From the NCBI GenBank assembly GCA_016806645.1, contig JACSYO010000912.1:62001-126000 (forward strand): a DNA stretch of 64,000 nt, written 5' to 3'. This DNA is from Ophiodon elongatus. Its lineage: Eukaryota; Chordata; Actinopteri; Perciformes; Hexagrammidae. This document shows, in pieces, positions 39,531 through 48,820 of the stretch (position 1 is the first letter of the stretch; every line of letters starts with the position of its first letter). A model generated the notes under the pieces. That model saw only the letters and a program-made list of their open reading frames with translations, did not search any database and was not told the DNA's origin. A program made the translations under genes and the position numbers.

Positions 39531-42475
39531 TAGAAAAAAAGCAGGGACACGACCAGATACCAGAGAATTGTTGGCACAAAGGGACCAATATAGATGTAGG
39601 TAAGACGTTAGCGGGGCTAAGAGACGTTTTCATACAGTTAACAATGTTTGTGACATGTTGTTATTAGAGAAAAACTCACCTCCCATCATAAAGAGGGACA
39701 AAAGAAGGAGAAGCTCACACCCTGTCAACCTTTTCACCCTACCAATTGCTGTATGAAGTGTGTGTGCTTCTAAGATTTAGGCATACTGATACCTTAAGTT
39801 TAACAATGGAGCTTTTAACACCACCCACACTTTGCTGCTTGTGGGTGGATATATAGTTTTATTAATTAAGATGCAGTCTACAACTTCCTTTTGTTGGTTG
39901 TTGCAGTTTGGTGAAATAGATTGGTGCAGCTGCCTCTGATTGGAGTTTTATTTCAGCAGTAATACAATACAAAACAGGTGTGATTGATTATGACGGTTCT
40001 TTCCTCTGAGGTCATTGATTTAAACATTGAGTACTGTGGCAACCACCTATTCATTACTGCATCAAATACCGTCATGGAGATGCAAATTCGCTTCAAGCTC
40101 CCAATGCTGATCCCAACCAATCACCTCAGCATCAAAGCCTCAAAACTCCACCGAAAAGCAAAATGTTGGAAGTGATATTGGTCAGAGGGTTGTGTTGCTA
40201 AGCTTTAATTGAGCTGAAAAGTTGCTCCAGAAGTAAAAGACCCATTTGTTTTTCCCATTAACATTGTTACGTTACTCACAGTAGGAACATTTCTAGTGCT
40301 TGGATCGGCATGAAACTCTCCCGGTTGAATCATCAGTACAAAAGATGAAAAACTGCATGAGATAATATTAAGTTCTTTGAAAAGTTACAAGCCTGAATGC
40401 ATACTTAAAAACCTGGGAGTGGCTTCTTCTCCATGGAACTGGCGCCCGAGGCTCATGGGTATTGTAGTTGTGTTGGGAAAACCTAGGATTGTGAAGTCAT
40501 CCGGAAGAGTCCTTTGTTTCTGTCAGATATCACTGAGGATTGTTATAGCTAAAGAAGAAAGATTCAATATGTTGATCTGCAGTAAGCAGTACATGTATTT
40601 GTTCTCCATTGTTTCTCCTTCTCTTGCCCCCTGTTTGCTTTTCCCTCTCTACTCTCTTTACTTAACTCTGTTTCCCAAACTTTGCCCTTGCCTCACCGGG
40701 CTGTTACGGGTTTCAGCTTTGTAGGCTGAGCTCGCAGAGAGCAGAGGCATCAGTAGTGGGATTATGCTGAAGGGTCAGCCATCTTAGAGAAAGCCATAGC
40801 ACTTGAAAAAATGCCTTGTGGTTGCCGAAGGCTGTTAAATTATCCATTGACCAGGGTATAAGAGGAGGAGGTGTTGTAATGCAAAAGGCTTAGATGGGTT
40901 TATCTGCAGATGGTGCATTAAGTACAGTCTAGTTCCATGTTGGATTAGATCTAATAAAAATCCCATTCAGCAGTTTACTTTACCAGCTGACAAGTTTGGC
41001 TCTGCTGAGCTCAATGAGGGGATGCCTGCAGGTGATTTACAGCTGGATGTCTTGACTTGGATTAATTTTTATGTCCACATCCCACAGTTTTTCTTATAGG
41101 TAGCCTAAAGTTGAGGGGCATTGACCCACAGGATAATGTACCATGAGTTAAACACCTCCAGATTTATTTTAGTATAGTATCATACACTTATCTCTTGGTT
41201 GTTGATTCCATCGGAAAACCAGAACTAATGATGACTTATCACAGTCAATGCATCGTTTCTTCTGTCATTTGATTCCTATATCAATTTGTCTGTCCGCTCT
41301 CGGCAAATCTGTGACCTCTTAGAGTGACACTTCACAGATGGTCATTTTTCACCAACGGCAAGTCAGTCTGGTGTGCAGATCATGATGCAACACCTAGTCG
41401 ATTGGTGTCGGTCTTTGTCTGTGATGCCAGGTTTTTAACACATTCCTGCTGCGCCTAAGGCTCAAGTGGCCTGAGATCTGCCAGTTTGGCCCAACTGTCA
41501 CTCAGATGGACAGTAATGACTTTGCTAGGCCAGACAGTGCACAGCCACTCATCTCAAGTAAGGCGGCGATTATAATTGGACAGTCAACCTTTCTTGGGAC
41601 GGTTACTTAATCTGAAGACCTGTCTCGGCACTGCAACAGCATGTTGTGCTACAGCAGATATACAAATGTTTAATGAGGCTGAAAAGGGATTATAGAGACC
41701 ATTCTAGTTACTAATAAGCATATTTGTTAATTAAAGACGGAGTTACTGATACTTCTTTGTTGTATTTTCTTTCCACTAAATAGCAGCCACATTTTAAAAA
41801 GGCAAACCAAACTATTAATAAAGAGATTCTCAAAATGTCTCTTCACTTTTAGCAGCTGTGTGCAGATTAATTTGAAATTTGACAGAGCAAAGGGAGTTTT
41901 GTATTGACTCCTATTGATAAAACAACAAAAACATGGAATAAATGTAAAAAAAAACATCTTTTGAAAGATGGAAAAAAAACCACATATCGTGGTAAAGAAA
42001 ATAACTATTTTGGTTACTGTGTAAAAGCTAAATCTCAGCAAAAGATCAAATAATGTTTTGTCTATTAATTGTCTATCTATCAAAAATCCGCAATTTTCTT
42101 TCTTGAAAAATATTTTCACGACCAGAAGTTGATAAATCATAAAGATGCTTTCAACATTCACATGGTTGGTACCCTAAATAATTAAGCTGTCATCCCAGAA
42201 TGTGCATGTCATTGTGCAGATCCATTAATGATAATTTGTATGTTCACATTGAGGGCATTGGCCACAATTGAAATGCAACCCACAAAATGAAACCAGAAAA
42301 GCTAAGAAATCTCTTTTGTTTAAAATGCATCCTGCATGACATTCAGCTGCCTGCTTCACAGGGACAACTATGCCAAGGTCACTGTGGACGTCTCTGGAGG
42401 CAGCATTGGGTTGAGAAAGACAACGCTGTAAGACTCCCACTGGATTTGTAATCACTCTGGCCTATAGCTCTGACA

Positions 42476-42477
<2 letters not shown>
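39531..42477. other. Gene-free interval
   Basis: Holds the ZNF143/ETS-like motif pair at 40451-40507. An AT-rich 144-codon minus-strand frame (41727-42161) is F/K/I-rich and unrecognisable. Confidence 0.55.
40451..40507 (-). promoter_or_regulatory. ZNF143/THAP11-like site with nearby ETS site
   Basis: CATGGGTATTGTAGT (40454-40468) is one base from the core TGGGAATTGTAGT of the ZNF143/THAP11 site. An ETS core CCGGAAG follows at 40501-40507. The two motifs often mark promoters, but no gene is evident here, so this could equally be chance or part of an old repeat. Confidence 0.3.

Positions 42478-42507
<30 letters not shown>
42478..42507. repeat. (CA)n microsatellite
   Basis: About 15 CA units. 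Confidence 0.94.
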
Positions 42508-42509
<2 letters not shown>

Positions 42510-44800
42510 ATAGAATACAATTTTATTTTTCATTGTGATTGATTTAGGATTAAGATTACACAAATTTACAATCTCCTGCATTTCAAAGCAATCCTCAAAA
42601 AATCCTCTATTTTATTTTACTGTTTTTCCTTTATGGTAATTTGTCACAAAAAAGGTGCTTGATAAGAAGGCCCTGTTTTGTTATGTGATGCTAGCAGAGA
42701 GAAACTCCCCTGAGCTAGATGTTGCTCCCCTGAACTATTTGTTTCTGGCTCTATAGTCGTGTGCACAAGTAACAATATCATTTGTCACTGTCAACAACTG
42801 GTACCTCCCTTCAATAGGGGGCCTATATGGAAACAACTGCACATTACTGAGGGTGGGGAAAATAGAAGTGCCTGTTGTTACTGGGAGCAGCATTCATTTA
42901 TTTGGGGAATAGGATTTGTTAGTATGTGCTTGACCTAGTATCCTGTGCTCATGTTGTACATTCAAGCACATTATTATTATGTAAAGTTCGTAAGAAGGAG
43001 ATGGACACCTGTGGCATTATGCCTTGAAGCTATTGTGAGGAGCTGATTGAGTGATGAAGCGCAATAACCGGAGTGCTCACTGTATTGGATTTCATCGGAC
43101 CACAAAAGGCTTATCATGTTAAAACACATCAGTTGTTATTACGTTTTTAAAGCTCTATTAGGTGAATCTCATTAGGCTCAGGTTGCTTTTCTCTTCCCCA
43201 CCACTCTGTTATAAGGAGCAAACAAGGGCCCCAAATTGTGCAACTGCAGTAACTGAACCAGAATAACAACAAATGAAACAACATAAAAAGGAGGATCATT
43301 TAGTATGTCACTAGTTTTAAAGGAGCAGAAAAAAAAGCACAAAGCCTCAATTTAAAGAGATAAAAGTAATCAAAACAGTCTTCTTGATGCCAAATGGCTT
43401 GTTCTTTAGCACAAAGAGCCAACTTATTCCCTCTGAGCAGAGCACAATGCTGGGAACAAGAAAAGAGCTTGGTAATAGCTGAGATCGCTCACTGGTGCCC
43501 CAATTATATGGACAGAGCTGTTGCCCTGGGACATGACTTAATGACCATAATAAGGCTTGTCTGTCTGTTCAAAATCAGCTTAGAGTGCATCCACGCTGAC
43601 CTACAGCATCACTCTAGCCTTAGTTCAATTTAAACAGGCAGCATGAGAAGGAGCAGGGTGTTTTGGTGATGCGGGGGGGGGGGGACAAGTCCGAGACTCT
43701 CTACCATCCTGATAGTGTCTCCCATGGACCACAAACCTCTTTATCCCACCTCATAGCCTTGATGAGGATCAATTTGGACTTGAGCATTTCTTGCGGCTGT
43801 GGCTGCTCTTTAATTCAGTATGGGTGAGCCGCTCTGTGATTAATGACAGGTACTTAGCTGGGAGACTGGTCAATAAACGCACTGGTCCAGGAACTTAATA
43901 CCAGGCTGTACGCCTAAGGAGAGAGAGGCTTTCTCCATGCGGCAGCACCACCCAGATTAGAGGAGGTTGCAGGAAGCAGAGAGAAAGAAAAAGTCAGGCC
44001 AAAATATTTATTTGACAAGCATGCATGCACTTTTGTCCTCATGGGAAATGAAAATACATGAATCCAGACAAGATAACCTGGATGTCAAATGGATGATTCA
44101 GCCCTTTCTTGCCTGATAAAGCCCACCCAGGTGATGAACTCATTAATCATATATCACATATGCATTCACACTGCTTTCCATGCAGATGATTTATAATGCC
44201 TTTGATACCCCCCAAAACAGAACATGACCATTGCATCTTGTAATCCTGCAATCTTCTTATCTGCACAATTACAAACACATATAGGCCAGGGCAATTATAA
44301 AAGTTTCTCCACTGCAAGGTCACACAGATTATTTCTATGCTCAAACAGGGCCCATGTTAATCAACACAAAATACAATATCTATTCACACGATGGCTGTGT
44401 AGATTGCATATCTTGGTGTTCATATTTACGGTGTCAACGTTGCCTGTCCGGGGGCTGGCTGTTACAATACTGACCTCCAGTGTGCGCACAGAAGGAGAGA
44501 GCACAGCCTGTTCTCCTTGGAGAGGGACTCCGCGGCTGTCAGTGTGTGGGTTTTGACAGCAATGTGACCTCCCCTTCAGAGCTCCTGCTGACTCTAACCA
44601 TTAAAATGGACGCAAGCACGCTTTTCTTAGGCTACTGAAACAGACCTCCAAAAGTCAAATCAGGAGGGAGGGAAAGAGTCACCGATCAGCTGTCCGTCAC
44701 AAATCTGACAATGCAGATAAACCGGACACACTTGAAACAAGCGCTCCTTCAGCAGCAGCCTACACTGATCTTATTAAATATTCCTCAAACACTGATCAAC
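42508..44800. other. Distal upstream region of adra2c
   Basis: No coding signal. CATGCGGCAGCACCACCCAG near 43936-43955 matches only the left half of an RE1. Confidence 0.55.
43673..43684. repeat. Poly-G tract (12 G)
   Basis: Homopolymer of twelve G. Its length may be uncertain in the assembly. Confidence 0.85.
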
Positions 44801-44808
44801 TATAAAAA
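44801..44808 (+). promoter_or_regulatory. TATA-like box, candidate adra2c core promoter
   Basis: TATAAAAA lies 555 bases upstream of the adra2c ATG and just before the CpG-richer leader. If used, transcription would start near 44830 and give a leader of roughly 530 bases. The motif is visible in the sequence. Its use is inferred, and such A/T octamers are common in this AT-rich DNA. Confidence 0.3.
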
Positions 44809-44819
44809 CTGTTAAATAA

Positions 44820-45362
44820 TAGAATATTTCGCGTGCTTGTTTCCCCCCGCTATTATCTCATCTACTCCGATAGTCGCCTCCATCTCTTCTCCGCTGCAGA
44901 GCAAGTCCCTGCTAGTTTTTTTTTCTAATGTAAAAAAAAAGAAAAAGAGACACGTGGTTGTTACAAACCTCTCTCAGGACACAGCGGGGACGCGGAGGTG
45001 GAGAGACGCGGGCGCAGTCGGGATGGGAGAGGACGCGTTGAGGAGGGAGTCCGCTCTCCAACTATGGAAATTCTGCTGCGGAGCAACCTGCACGCTTTTG
45101 GAATAAGGTTTTAAAAGACTTTGCATTTTGCGTTCTATATCTCTCTATCTGTCTTTCTCCCTCTTTTTTTGTCCAAAGGAGAGACTTGCATGCAGGAGGT
45201 GGAAGATCGCAGGTGAGAAGAGAAGAAAAATACCGTTAGTAGTAGATTTATGTGGTGAAATATGCGCTGAGGTCTTAATTGGGATATTTCATTAGTTTAT
45301 TTCCGCAAATTATATTTAAAAAAAAAAACAACAATAATATCTTGACAAAAAAAATACTCAAA
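44820..45362 (+). promoter_or_regulatory. Probable 5' leader / proximal promoter of adra2c
   Basis: The stretch upstream of the ATG includes a locally CpG-rich patch (about 44985-45060, with several GACGCG/GCGGGC-type words) that stands out from the AT-rich surroundings. It then passes through a pyrimidine run (45140-45172) and an A-rich segment just before the start codon. It carries a short upstream ORF at 45023-45106 and a good splice-donor-like CAG|GTGAGA at 45213. The assignment as leader is inferred from position. Confidence 0.45.
45023..45106 (+). other. Upstream ORF in the adra2c leader (27 codons)
   Basis: An ATG at 45023 in the context gggATGgg (G at -3, G at +4) opens a 27-codon frame ending in TAA at 45104-45106, 256 bases before the receptor ATG and not overlapping it. 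If the transcript starts upstream of it, ribosomes would meet this frame first and it could damp receptor translation. The peptide, which begins MGEDALRRES, resembles nothing I recognise. Confidence 0.35.
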
Positions 45363-46715
45363 ATGGATTTTTTGAATAGCTCTAGCCTGGAGGATGGGAT
45401 GCATGCAGAAAATATCTCCTCTAATTCCACCTCCCAGAGCAAGTACACCCAGCTGGCTATCTGGGGTCTGGCCGGACTCGTCAGCTTTCTGATTTTGTTT
45501 ACAATAGTCGGGAACGTCTTGGTCGTTATCGCCGTTTTAACGAGCAGAGCTCTGAAACCACCCCAGAATCTTTTTCTCGTCTCCCTGGCCAGCGCGGACA
45601 TACTGGTGGCCACCCTGGTCATGCCCTTTTCTCTGGCAAATGAACTCATGGGCTACTGGTTTTTTGGAAAAATTTGGTGTGACATCTACCTGGCTCTGGA
45701 CGTTTTATTCTGCACCTCTTCTATTGTTCACCTGTGTGCTATTAGTTTGGACAGGTACTGGTCAGTGACACAGGCGGTAGAGTATAACTTAAAGAGAACG
45801 CCTAAAAGAGTTAAAGGGATGATTGTGGTGGTGTGGCTGATCTCAGCCGTCATCTCCTTCCCACCGCTGATATCAATGGACAGGAGCAGCAATGAGGACA
45901 GTCCTCAGTGTATCCTGAATGATGAGACCTGGTACATCCTCTACTCCAGTATTGGCTCATTCTTTGCCCCCTGTGTCATCATGATCCTGGTCTATATTCG
46001 CATCTACCAAGTGGCAAAGACCAGGACCCGAACAATGTCAGAGAAGAAGAGGGATGTGGACTCGCCGTTGGAGAATGGGATGGACCAAGCCGAACCAGGC
46101 AGAGGAGGGTCATTGAAGTCTAGCAGGGACGGCAGCATGAAGGAACAGGAACGTGGGAACGGACACTGCCAGGAGCAGGCAGTTCGATCCCCTCTACCAA
46201 ACGAGCCCAAACATCCACCGACGGACCACGAGGACGACTTCGACGACAGCAGCTCGTCAGACGAGAAACCCAAGAAAAGTTCCATTTCCTCCAAACATCC
46301 TCGCGACGACAGAAAAGACAGGAAGTCCAGCCGGAAAAGCAGCTCCGCCTCGAAATACTCCAGCAGGAAGTCGCGTGCCAGTTCCAAGTCTATGGAGCTG
46401 TTCTCATCTCGCCGCAAACGCCGGAGCACCGTCAATAGGAAGAAAATCTCTGCCGCTCGGGAGAAGCGCTTCACCTTCGTCCTCGCCGTCGTCATGGGGG
46501 TTTTCGTTGTGTGCTGGTTCCCGTTCTTCTTCTCCTACAGCCTGTATGGGATCTGCCGGGAGCCGTGCCAGATCCCCGAGACGCTGTTCAAATTCTTTTT
46601 CTGGATCGGTTACTGTAACAGCTCGCTAAACCCAGTCATCTACACCATCTTTAACCAGGACTTCCGCAGAGCCTTCCAGAAGATCCTCTGTAAGTCATGG
46701 AAACGCTCTTTCTGA
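45363..46715 (+). CDS. adra2c: Alpha-2C adrenergic receptor (class A GPCR), complete, single exon
   Basis: Receptor for adrenaline/noradrenaline at the plasma membrane. The family couples to Gi/o, lowers cAMP and acts as a presynaptic autoreceptor. The 450-residue product is close to human ADRA2C (462). Seen: N-glycosylation sequons at N5, N17 and N21; TM1 about 31-57 with N51; TM2 with D79; C106-C183 disulfide pair; D113 (amine anchor) in TM3; DRY at 130-132; TM5 serines S195, S196, S199; a third cytoplasmic loop of about 145 residues (220-365) with an acidic/serine cluster at 288-301 and a basic RS-rich part at 316-361; CWFP at 384-387; an ECL3 cysteine pair C398/C402; NPVIY at 423-427; C443 as candidate palmitoylation site. 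The subtype call rests on WSVTQAVEYN, PQC-x-LNDETWYIL, SYSLYGICRE and FTFVLAVVMGVF, which fit 2C rather than 2A, 2B or 2D. The start is the first in-frame ATG, with A at -3 and G at +4. The open frame extends 28 codons upstream to a TTG but has no ATG there. No introns, as in mammalian alpha-2 genes. Confidence 0.93.
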   Translation: MDFLNSSSLEDGMHAENISSNSTSQSKYTQLAIWGLAGLVSFLILFTIVGNVLVVIAVLTSRALKPPQNLFLVSLASADILVATLVMPFSLANELMGYWFFGKIWCDIYLALDVLFCTSSIVHLCAISLDRYWSVTQAVEYNLKRTPKRVKGMIVVVWLISAVISFPPLISMDRSSNEDSPQCILNDETWYILYSSIGSFFAPCVIMILVYIRIYQVAKTRTRTMSEKKRDVDSPLENGMDQAEPGRGGSLKSSRDGSMKEQERGNGHCQEQAVRSPLPNEPKHPPTDHEDDFDDSSSSDEKPKKSSISSKHPRDDRKDRKSSRKSSSASKYSSRKSRASSKSMELFSSRRKRRSTVNRKKISAAREKRFTFVLAVVMGVFVVCWFPFFFSYSLYGICREPCQIPETLFKFFFWIGYCNSSLNPVIYTIFNQDFRRAFQKILCKSWKRSF

Positions 46716-46805
46716 ATGCTTTCTGCATGGATGGGGTTGTAAAAAATATTTTTGCCCAGCAGCCAATTTTTAACTGCTCTATGCTGTAAGATAGAGTGCT
46801 GGCCT

Positions 46806-46826
46806 GGGGGTGGGTGGGTGGGGGGG
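46806..46826 (+). other. G-quadruplex motif in adra2c 3' UTR
   Basis: Four G runs of 5, 3, 3 and 7 are separated by single T loops, starting 91 bases after the stop codon and on the mRNA-sense strand. Single-nucleotide loops are the geometry known to give very stable RNA and DNA quadruplexes. The motif is read directly; folding in the cell is inferred. Confidence 0.7.
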
Positions 46827-47581
46827 CTTTCACACCTTTACGTTCAGGGATTGTACTAGAAATGAAGGGTTAATTGAACAACGATGCAGAAAGAAAGGGT
46901 TTAAAGTGCAAGCACTTATTCAAAGAGGAGGCTTTCATTCAACGCCATTCAGGCAGCAGTTGGACTCTGATTTGGGCTACGGCTCGTTTCCTCCTCCTCA
47001 TTGACTTTCACTGAAATACTATAAACTGACTCATAACAGTTACTGTGATGCATGCACGCCACAGTGGCTGCACATGGATAAACTGCAGAGGAAGTGAAGC
47101 GTTTTCAGAGACACTTGATTTAAAATGTGACCTCATTCACTGAACATAATACGAAGGCCTTGACAATCCGCACAAAACTGTTGCTTGTGACATTAGATAG
47201 TGGTTTCTATCCTCTCTCTCTGTCTCTTACTCCGTTTTTCTCTACCTTTCTATTACATCACAGTCTCAACATGAGGACCAATGGGACGAAGGGGCTCCTT
47301 GCTTACTGTTTCAGTAGCAAAACAGTTTCACTTAAAACAAACAAAAAAGACTCATCCTCAAAAACTATAAAGTCATATTTCTGCATCAGTGTTTTGTGTG
47401 GGACTCAAAAGTGTCTGAACTGCACTGCAGTGGCCCTTTTTATCAGGACGTGTGTTTTGTGTGAACTTGTACATGTGGCTTGGACTCAGTCTGGATACAG
47501 TAGCATGGACAGTACCCCTCTGAGAAAATAGATGGAATACAGAGGTACTGCTGAGGCACATGACCACCCACTGAATCTTTC

Positions 47582-47583
<2 letters not shown>

Positions 47584-47612
<29 letters not shown>
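47584..47612. repeat. (TG)n microsatellite in probable adra2c 3' UTR
   Basis: About 14 TG units. Confidence 0.94.
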
Positions 47613-47615
<3 letters not shown>

Positions 47616-47711
47616 GAAGAGAAAGAGCGTATGACACTAAAACTCTGTAGCTAGAAAGTGAGCTGGAGAGTTTATCGCATCTCATCCCGACGGCCAGTTA
47701 GTGATTGTCTT

Positions 47712-47769
47712 TCTGTCTGTCTGTCTCTCTCTCTCTGTGTGTGTGTATGTGTGTGTGTGTGTGTGTGTG
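47712..47769. repeat. (TCTG)n(CT)n(TG)n compound microsatellite
   Basis: TCTG units, CT run, then TG run with one TATG interruption. It lies in the probable adra2c 3' UTR. Confidence 0.92.
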
Positions 47770-48209
47770 AGCCTGTATTCTCAAAGGTCTTATTCCTCCT
47801 GGTCAAGTGTCTTTCTATTCTCCACCATTCTAGTTTCTGTCACACGTCTTCTCTCCCTTACAGCCACAGTAAAAACCAAACACCACCCTGTTCTAATGTC
47901 TGCTGCTCACACACACATTATGAAACACCTAAAGACATAAAATGACTTATCCAGTAAGTATTTCATCTTTAAATTGTAAACATTTATAGCCTGAAGGGCT
48001 AATGCTTTTTTTCATTTGTAAATAGTTAAAGACAGTACAGTATTATTGTGTGGTGCCTCATAATCACACATAATGTATCAATATGCTAAAAATGTATTGT
48101 TTGTATAATGAACAACGCTTTGAAAGATTTTCATGTTACACCAACCTCTGTCCTTTTCTAAAAGAGCCAGTGTTTACTTCCTTCTGCTTTGAGCACATTC
48201 AAGAGATCA

Positions 48210-48215
48210 AATAAA
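48210..48215 (+). terminator. Candidate polyadenylation signal for adra2c
   Basis: AATAAA is followed within about 30 bases by a U/G-bearing stretch. It is the first such hexamer after the receptor stop codon. A second AATAAA lies at 48944-48949, beyond the Rex3 insertion. Use is inferred. Confidence 0.35.
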
Positions 48216-48283
48216 GAGATTACTTCAATTGTCATTTGAAAATTGTAAGATTCCATGACTGCATTCTTAATTGCTATAAATAA

Positions 48284-48288
48284 ATATG

Positions 48289-48359
<71 letters not shown>
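48284..48359. repeat. (TA)n(CA)n microsatellite
   Basis: TA units with a TG interruption near 48307, ending in CACACACAC. Confidence 0.95.
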
Positions 48360-48360
<1 letters not shown>

Positions 48361-48605
48361 CATATTTTACTGTTGTGCCACTGTTTATTCATGCGCGGGA
48401 GAGTAATCCACTCAAAGAATGTGATAAAAAGGGAAATTACATCAACAACATTCACGCCTGGAAATATTGGCTGTGCATGTAAAAAGACAAGGCTAGGTTA
48501 GTGATCTATAAAAAAACTGATTTTAATTGTTCCACGTTACACACCTGAAAGACAGGTGAGTGGGAGACTGAAATCATGTGTTAAATTCACAAACTTTTAA
48601 AAAGG

Positions 48606-48820
48606 TTTTGGGCATGTCCAACTGGTAGGAGGCCCCGGGGAAGACCCAGGACAGGCTGGAGGGATTATATCTCCCAGCTGGCCTGGGAACGCCTCGGGAT
48701 CCCCCAGAACGAGCTGGAACATGTTGCGGGTGAGAGGGAAGCCTGGGTAAGCCTGCTGGGCCTGCTGCCACCGCGACCCGACCCCGGATAAGCGGATAAA
48801 AATGGATGGATGGATGAATT
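48606..48820 (+). mobile_element. 5'-truncated Rex3-like (RTE clade) retrotransposon, 3' end
   Basis: From 48612 a frame of 59 codons runs without interruption to TAA at 48789-48791. Its product has the signature WRDYISQLAWERLGIP and ends LLPPRPDPG, the C-terminus typical of teleost RTE/Rex3 polyproteins. The stop is followed by a very short 3' tail containing GATG repeats (48804-48816), the known Rex3 terminus. Only the last part of the element is present, as expected from 5' truncation during target-primed reverse transcription. The clean frame suggests a fairly young copy. It lies about 1.9 kb downstream of the adra2c stop, in the same orientation. Confidence 0.8.

Larger units (their letters stand above)
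46716..48235 (+). other. Probable 3' UTR of adra2c
   Basis: No convincing reading frame follows the TGA. The first AATAAA on the plus strand after the stop is at 48210-48215, which would give a 3' UTR of about 1.5 kb. The interval holds a G-quadruplex motif (46806-46826) and two TG microsatellites (47584-47612, 47712-47769). The boundaries are inferred without transcript data. Confidence 0.4.

Noticed and set aside
41727..42161. 144-codon F/K/I-rich minus-strand frame
   Set aside because: Composition follows AT-rich DNA; no domain.
45279..45362. 28-codon N-terminal extension of adra2c
   Set aside because: Starts at TTG, is lysine/asparagine low-complexity and has no ATG; the ATG at 45363 has better context and gives the family's usual N-terminus.
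45275..45649. 124-codon minus-strand frame over the receptor N-terminus
   Set aside because: Antisense shadow of TM1-TM2 coding sequence.
46004..46495. 163-codon minus-strand frame inside adra2c
   Set aside because: Antisense shadow of the receptor's third-loop coding sequence; no independent domain.
46153..46629. 158-codon plus-strand frame overlapping adra2c
   Set aside because: Out-of-frame shadow with S/R/P/T-biased composition caused by the GC-rich receptor codons.
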